In this document: piece after piece, positions 61,640 through 64,000 of the stretch | Layout of the letters: each line of letters opens with the position of its first letter | Position numbering within the stretch: position 1 is the first letter of the stretch | Assembly (NCBI GenBank): GCA_036307185.1 | Contig: JAXJYC010000008.1 | Coordinates: 1-64,000 of the forward strand | DNA from: SVEL01 sp017381055 | Lineage (GTDB): Bacteria; Bacillota; Clostridia; Lachnospirales; Lachnospiraceae | Length of the DNA: 64,000 nt | Direction: 5' to 3' | Translations under genes and position numbers: made by a program | Notes under the pieces: model-generated | The model's input: only the letters and a program-made list of their open reading frames with translations | Told to the model about the DNA's origin: nothing | Databases searched by the model: none

Positions 61640-61888
61640 TTAAAATGTGAATTTTTCAGTATCGATACACACAAGCACAATATCTTCACCAATCTGGCAA
61701 ATACACTTATACGGAATTATATATTCTTCTGACTTTCCAAACAGATTGCAAAGCTTCATCTGGCCTGGGATAATTATACTTTCTATGCATCCTGTTTTAC
61801 TATCAAACTCTACATCCGAAACATTTCCTAGACGCTTACAATCTTTTTCATTTATTACTTCCTTACACTTAAGCTCACTTAATCTCAT
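61640..61888 (-). CDS. YlmC/YmxH-family PRC-barrel protein
   Basis: An 82-residue PRC-barrel protein of the YlmC/YmxH group, found in spore-forming Firmicutes. From the ATG at 61888 it begins MRLSELKCKEVINEKDCKRL, followed by GNVSDVEFDSKTGCIESIIIP and a final YIIPYKCICQIGEDIVLV. The frame extends eight codons to 61912, but a run of G just before 61888 (GGGGGAG) and family length support the shorter form. Function is unknown beyond a link to sporulation in some species. Confidence 0.88.
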   Translation of the reverse strand: MRLSELKCKEVINEKDCKRLGNVSDVEFDSKTGCIESIIIPGQMKLCNLFGKSEEYIIPYKCICQIGEDIVLVCIDTEKFTF

Positions 61889-61981
61889 ACTCCCCCCCTG
61901 TTTAACACTCATAAATTATTGAAAATGCCATTAGTTCTCGCTAAAACTAATGGTTCTTTAGTTACTATATGAAAAAGCGGT

Positions 61982-62010
61982 TTGACTTAGCACACTTATT
62001 TTGTTAGATT
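61982..62010 (+). promoter_or_regulatory. Promoter of the DUF1294 gene
   Basis: TTGACT, a 17-bp spacer and TAGATT preceded by TGT (extended -10), 29 bases before the ATG. A CCATTAGTT/AACTAATGG inverted repeat lies upstream at 61928-61953. Confidence 0.7.
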
Positions 62011-62038
62011 TAATTTATCAACATAAAGGAGCTTAATT

Positions 62039-62314
62039 ATGATGAATTTTATTATTGCTTACGTGATTATTATTAACATTATTGGTCTTTTATCTATGTT
62101 TATAGATAAGTATCGTGCTATAAAGAACAAATGGCGCATACCTGAAAAAACCTTATTCCTTATAGCCATACTAGGTGGCTCAATAGGTTCTAACATTGGT
62201 ATGCGCCTCTTTAGACATAAAACAAAGCATTGGTATTTTGTATTTGGTATGCCTGCAATTTTAATTATTCAGCTTGTGATAATTTCCTTAGTTCTTGGTA
62301 AATACTACCGATAG
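62039..62314 (+). CDS. DUF1294 membrane protein
   Basis: A 91-residue protein with two to three membrane helices (IIAYVIIINIIGLLSMFIDK, TLFLIAILGGSIGSNIGM, FGMPAILIIQLVIISLVL) and the family motifs DKYRAIKNKWRIPEKTL and GGSIGSNIGMRLFRHKTKH, typical of DUF1294. Function is unknown. AAGGAG lies eight bases before the ATG. Its last 50 bases overlap the 3' end of maf on the opposite strand. Confidence 0.9.
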   Translation: MMNFIIAYVIIINIIGLLSMFIDKYRAIKNKWRIPEKTLFLIAILGGSIGSNIGMRLFRHKTKHWYFVFGMPAILIIQLVIISLVLGKYYR

Positions 62315-62891
62315 GCAAGCCAACTACATTGTTATAATCACCACTTATGCCACTGATGAACTTAGCACCAAGTCCCTGGATTCCATAACTTCCAGCCTTG
62401 TCCATCGGTTCTTTAGTGGCAATATAATCATTTATCTCTTCCTCGCTCATCTCATACATGTTTACATCTGTATCCTCAGCGAAGCTAATCATTTCCTTAG
62501 TACCATTCTTTATAACGATTAAAGCAACTCCTGTGCTAACCATATGTTTGTCGCCTTGAAGCTTCTTTAACATATTGAACGCATCTTCTTCATCAACAGG
62601 CTTACCCATAATTTCGCCATCCTTTGATACTACTGTATCGGCACCAATGATAACTACACCTTCATAGCCTTCATTACTATATTTACCATATATATCGCCA
62701 TCACATTCCTTAAGAAGCATTCTCTCTATCTCAAGAGCCTTCTGAAGAGATAATTCCTTTACAACTTCCTCTGGAATAGTGCTTGTAATAATCTCATCAC
62801 GTTCACTAATCATTACCTGAAATTCAATACCTATCTGTGTCATTAAATCTTTTCTTCTAGGTGATTTTGATGCAAGAAAATATTTAAACAT
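62265..62891 (-). CDS. maf: Maf-family nucleotide pyrophosphatase
   Basis: It hydrolyses non-canonical or modified nucleoside triphosphates and is linked to septum control. The 208-residue protein has the N-terminal LASKSPRRKDLMTQIGIEF, the catalytic region VIIGADTVVSKDGEIMGKPVDEEDA, and EPMDKAGSYGIQGLGAKFISGISGDYNNVVGLP near the C-terminus. It converges on the DUF1294 gene and overlaps it by 50 bases. The assignment is clear; subfamily substrate (dTTP/UTP type) is inferred. Confidence 0.95.
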   Translation of the reverse strand: MFKYFLASKSPRRKDLMTQIGIEFQVMISERDEIITSTIPEEVVKELSLQKALEIERMLLKECDGDIYGKYSNEGYEGVVIIGADTVVSKDGEIMGKPVDEEDAFNMLKKLQGDKHMVSTGVALIVIKNGTKEMISFAEDTDVNMYEMSEEEINDYIATKEPMDKAGSYGIQGLGAKFISGISGDYNNVVGLPIGSIYQELRKLSQAE

Positions 62892-62941
62892 ATAATCAAC
62901 CTCCTATATGATTTTTACTGGATTTTATTAACAATTTAATG

Positions 62942-62970
62942 TTTACACTCTAACTATATTATTGTACAAT
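62942..62970 (+). promoter_or_regulatory. Promoter of the glycosyltransferase gene
   Basis: TTTACA, a 17-bp spacer and TACAAT, 67 bases before the ATG at 63038. Confidence 0.6.
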
Positions 62971-63037
62971 ATTTTATGGATTTGTAAAGCACTAACGGTG
63001 CTTTTGACATATTACAAAATGTGAATAGGGGAACAAA

Positions 63038-64000
63038 ATGGATACTGGCATTAAAACTATTGATATCATTGTACCATGTTACAATGAAGAAGATGTTCTT
63101 AAGCTTTTTTACGAAGAATCCTCAAAGGTTACTGATAATATTTCTGACTATAGCTGTCGCTATATTTTTGTCGATGACGGTAGTCGCGACAATACATTAT
63201 CTATCCTTATGGAACTTTCAAAAGAGCATGAAAATGTAAAATATATATCATTTTCCAGAAATTTTGGAAAAGAAGCTGCTATGTATGCTGGTCTTGATCA
63301 CTCAACTGGGGATTATGTAGTTATAATGGATGCTGATTTACAGCACCCCCCTACTATGATTCCTGATATGATTAAAGGTATACAAGAAGGCTATGACTGC
63401 TGTGCAGCAAGAAGAACTACTAGAAAAGGTGAAGCTCCTGTTCGTAGTTTATTCTCAAGAATGTTTTATCGAGTTAATAAAAAAATGACAAATATCGACT
63501 TGGTACAAGGTGCCGTTGATTTTAGAATTATGACTAGACAAATGGTTGATTCTGTCCTTGAATTATCTGAAAGACAGCGTTTCTCAAAAGGAATCTTCTC
63601 TTGGGTTGGCTTTAAGACCAAGTGGCTCCCTTACGAAAACGTTGAAAGACCTCTTGGTTCAACAAAATGGAGCTTCTGGGGATTATTCAAATATGCAATA
63701 GACGGAATAACAAGCTTCTCTATTACACCACTTAGAATAGTAACTGGAATGGGATTTTTAATATCAATCTTTGCATTTATATATAGTATAGTTACACTAA
63801 TCAAAACTATTATATTTGGTATAGATGTTCCTGGATATACAACCACCCTTTGTGCCATACTTTTCTTAGGTGGAATAATCGAATTATCCATAGGTGTTTT
63901 AGGTGAATATATCGCCAATATATACATGGAAGTAAAGAATAGACCTCTCTATATTTTAAAGGATACTAACCTTCCTTTAGGAGGTCGCAAACATGAATAA
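63038..64000 (+). CDS. GT2 glycosyltransferase, DPM1/GtrB type
   Basis: A 320-residue enzyme that probably moves a sugar onto a polyprenyl phosphate carrier. The GT-A domain has IDIIVPCYNEEDVLKLFYEE (residue 8 on), FVDDGSRDNT, the metal-binding DADLQHPP and the acceptor-site VQGAVDFRIM and SERQRFSKGI; two C-terminal membrane helices follow (about 232-255 and 266-290) and a YIANIYMEVKNRPLYI tail. AGGGGAACAAA precedes the ATG. The stop codon is the last three bases of the window; an ATG overlaps it (63994), suggesting a coupled next gene. Confidence 0.95.
   Translation: MDTGIKTIDIIVPCYNEEDVLKLFYEESSKVTDNISDYSCRYIFVDDGSRDNTLSILMELSKEHENVKYISFSRNFGKEAAMYAGLDHSTGDYVVIMDADLQHPPTMIPDMIKGIQEGYDCCAARRTTRKGEAPVRSLFSRMFYRVNKKMTNIDLVQGAVDFRIMTRQMVDSVLELSERQRFSKGIFSWVGFKTKWLPYENVERPLGSTKWSFWGLFKYAIDGITSFSITPLRIVTGMGFLISIFAFIYSIVTLIKTIIFGIDVPGYTTTLCAILFLGGIIELSIGVLGEYIANIYMEVKNRPLYILKDTNLPLGGRKHE

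Noticed and set aside
63021..63239. 72-codon frame overlapping the start of the glycosyltransferase
   Set aside because: It lies in another frame of a clear GT2 gene, and the GT2 start has the ribosome binding site.

Overview
The window looks like chromosomal DNA from a low-GC, Gram-positive anaerobe of the Clostridia, most probably a motile member of the Lachnospiraceae. Supporting signs are clostridial gene order (secG-rnr-smpB-ssrA, infC-rpmI-rplT), a CheV chemotaxis protein, a rubrerythrin fusion, a radical-type acyl-CoA dehydratase activase, a SpoVB-like flippase and a YlmC/YmxH-like PRC-barrel protein. Species cannot be fixed from the sequence alone. Most genes lie on the minus strand.

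Layout. 1-3.5 kb is an accessory segment: the 5' part of an ISLre2-type transposase, one small membrane protein and about 2.3 kb of repeat-rich DNA with no convincing gene, ending beside a tRNA-Leu(AAG) 3' end. A divergent pair of tRNA-Leu genes (AAG and CAG) follows at 3.5-3.9 kb. 4-8.3 kb holds gap-pgk-tpiA and two unrecognised genes. 8.5-15.4 kb reads rightward: a HisJ-type histidinol phosphatase, a 1427-residue double-ASKHA dehydratase activase, and an IS1182-family element inserted in that gene's terminator. 15.4-25 kb (minus) has a 271-bp nested inverted-repeat element, ung, hisH-hisF with a Sir2-like gene and a large acidic/lysine-rich membrane protein, then cheV, a lipoprotein, a two-component system, a membrane protein and a membrane-anchored cyclophilin. 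26-33.4 kb is a group of envelope genes: an SPFH protein with zinc ribbons, a zinc-ribbon membrane protein, a flavin reductase-rubredoxin-rubrerythrin fusion, two membrane proteins with Met/Gln/Asn-rich N-termini, and a lipoprotein.

33.5-40 kb contains ssrA (tmRNA), smpB, rnr, secG, a CapA-like protein and gpmI. 40-48 kb is a probable five-gene operon: cysteine desulfurase, mnmA, a SWIM/SNF2 helicase, a Cache-PAS sensor and a D,D-carboxypeptidase. 48-53.6 kb has a SpoVB-like flippase, an SCP2 protein, metA, ligA and an RluF-type pseudouridine synthase. 53.7-55.1 kb is infC-rpmI-rplT behind an L20-type leader with its own terminator. 55.1-60.4 kb has a DUF1540 protein, an unrecognised beta-rich protein and a GntR(YtrA-type)-ABC operon with a palindromic operator. 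The window ends with yqeG, nrdR, ylmC, a DUF1294 protein, maf and a GT2 glycosyltransferase whose stop codon is the last base triplet.

Most of the window is ordinary core genome. The parts least explained by known families are (i) the repeat-rich non-coding DNA at 1.2-3.5 kb, with a helically spaced 24-bp repeat array and a duplicated module whose inverted motifs have changed in concert, (ii) the intergenic nested palindromes at 5.2, 15.4 and 31.3 kb, and (iii) the SPFH/zinc-ribbon membrane gene group.
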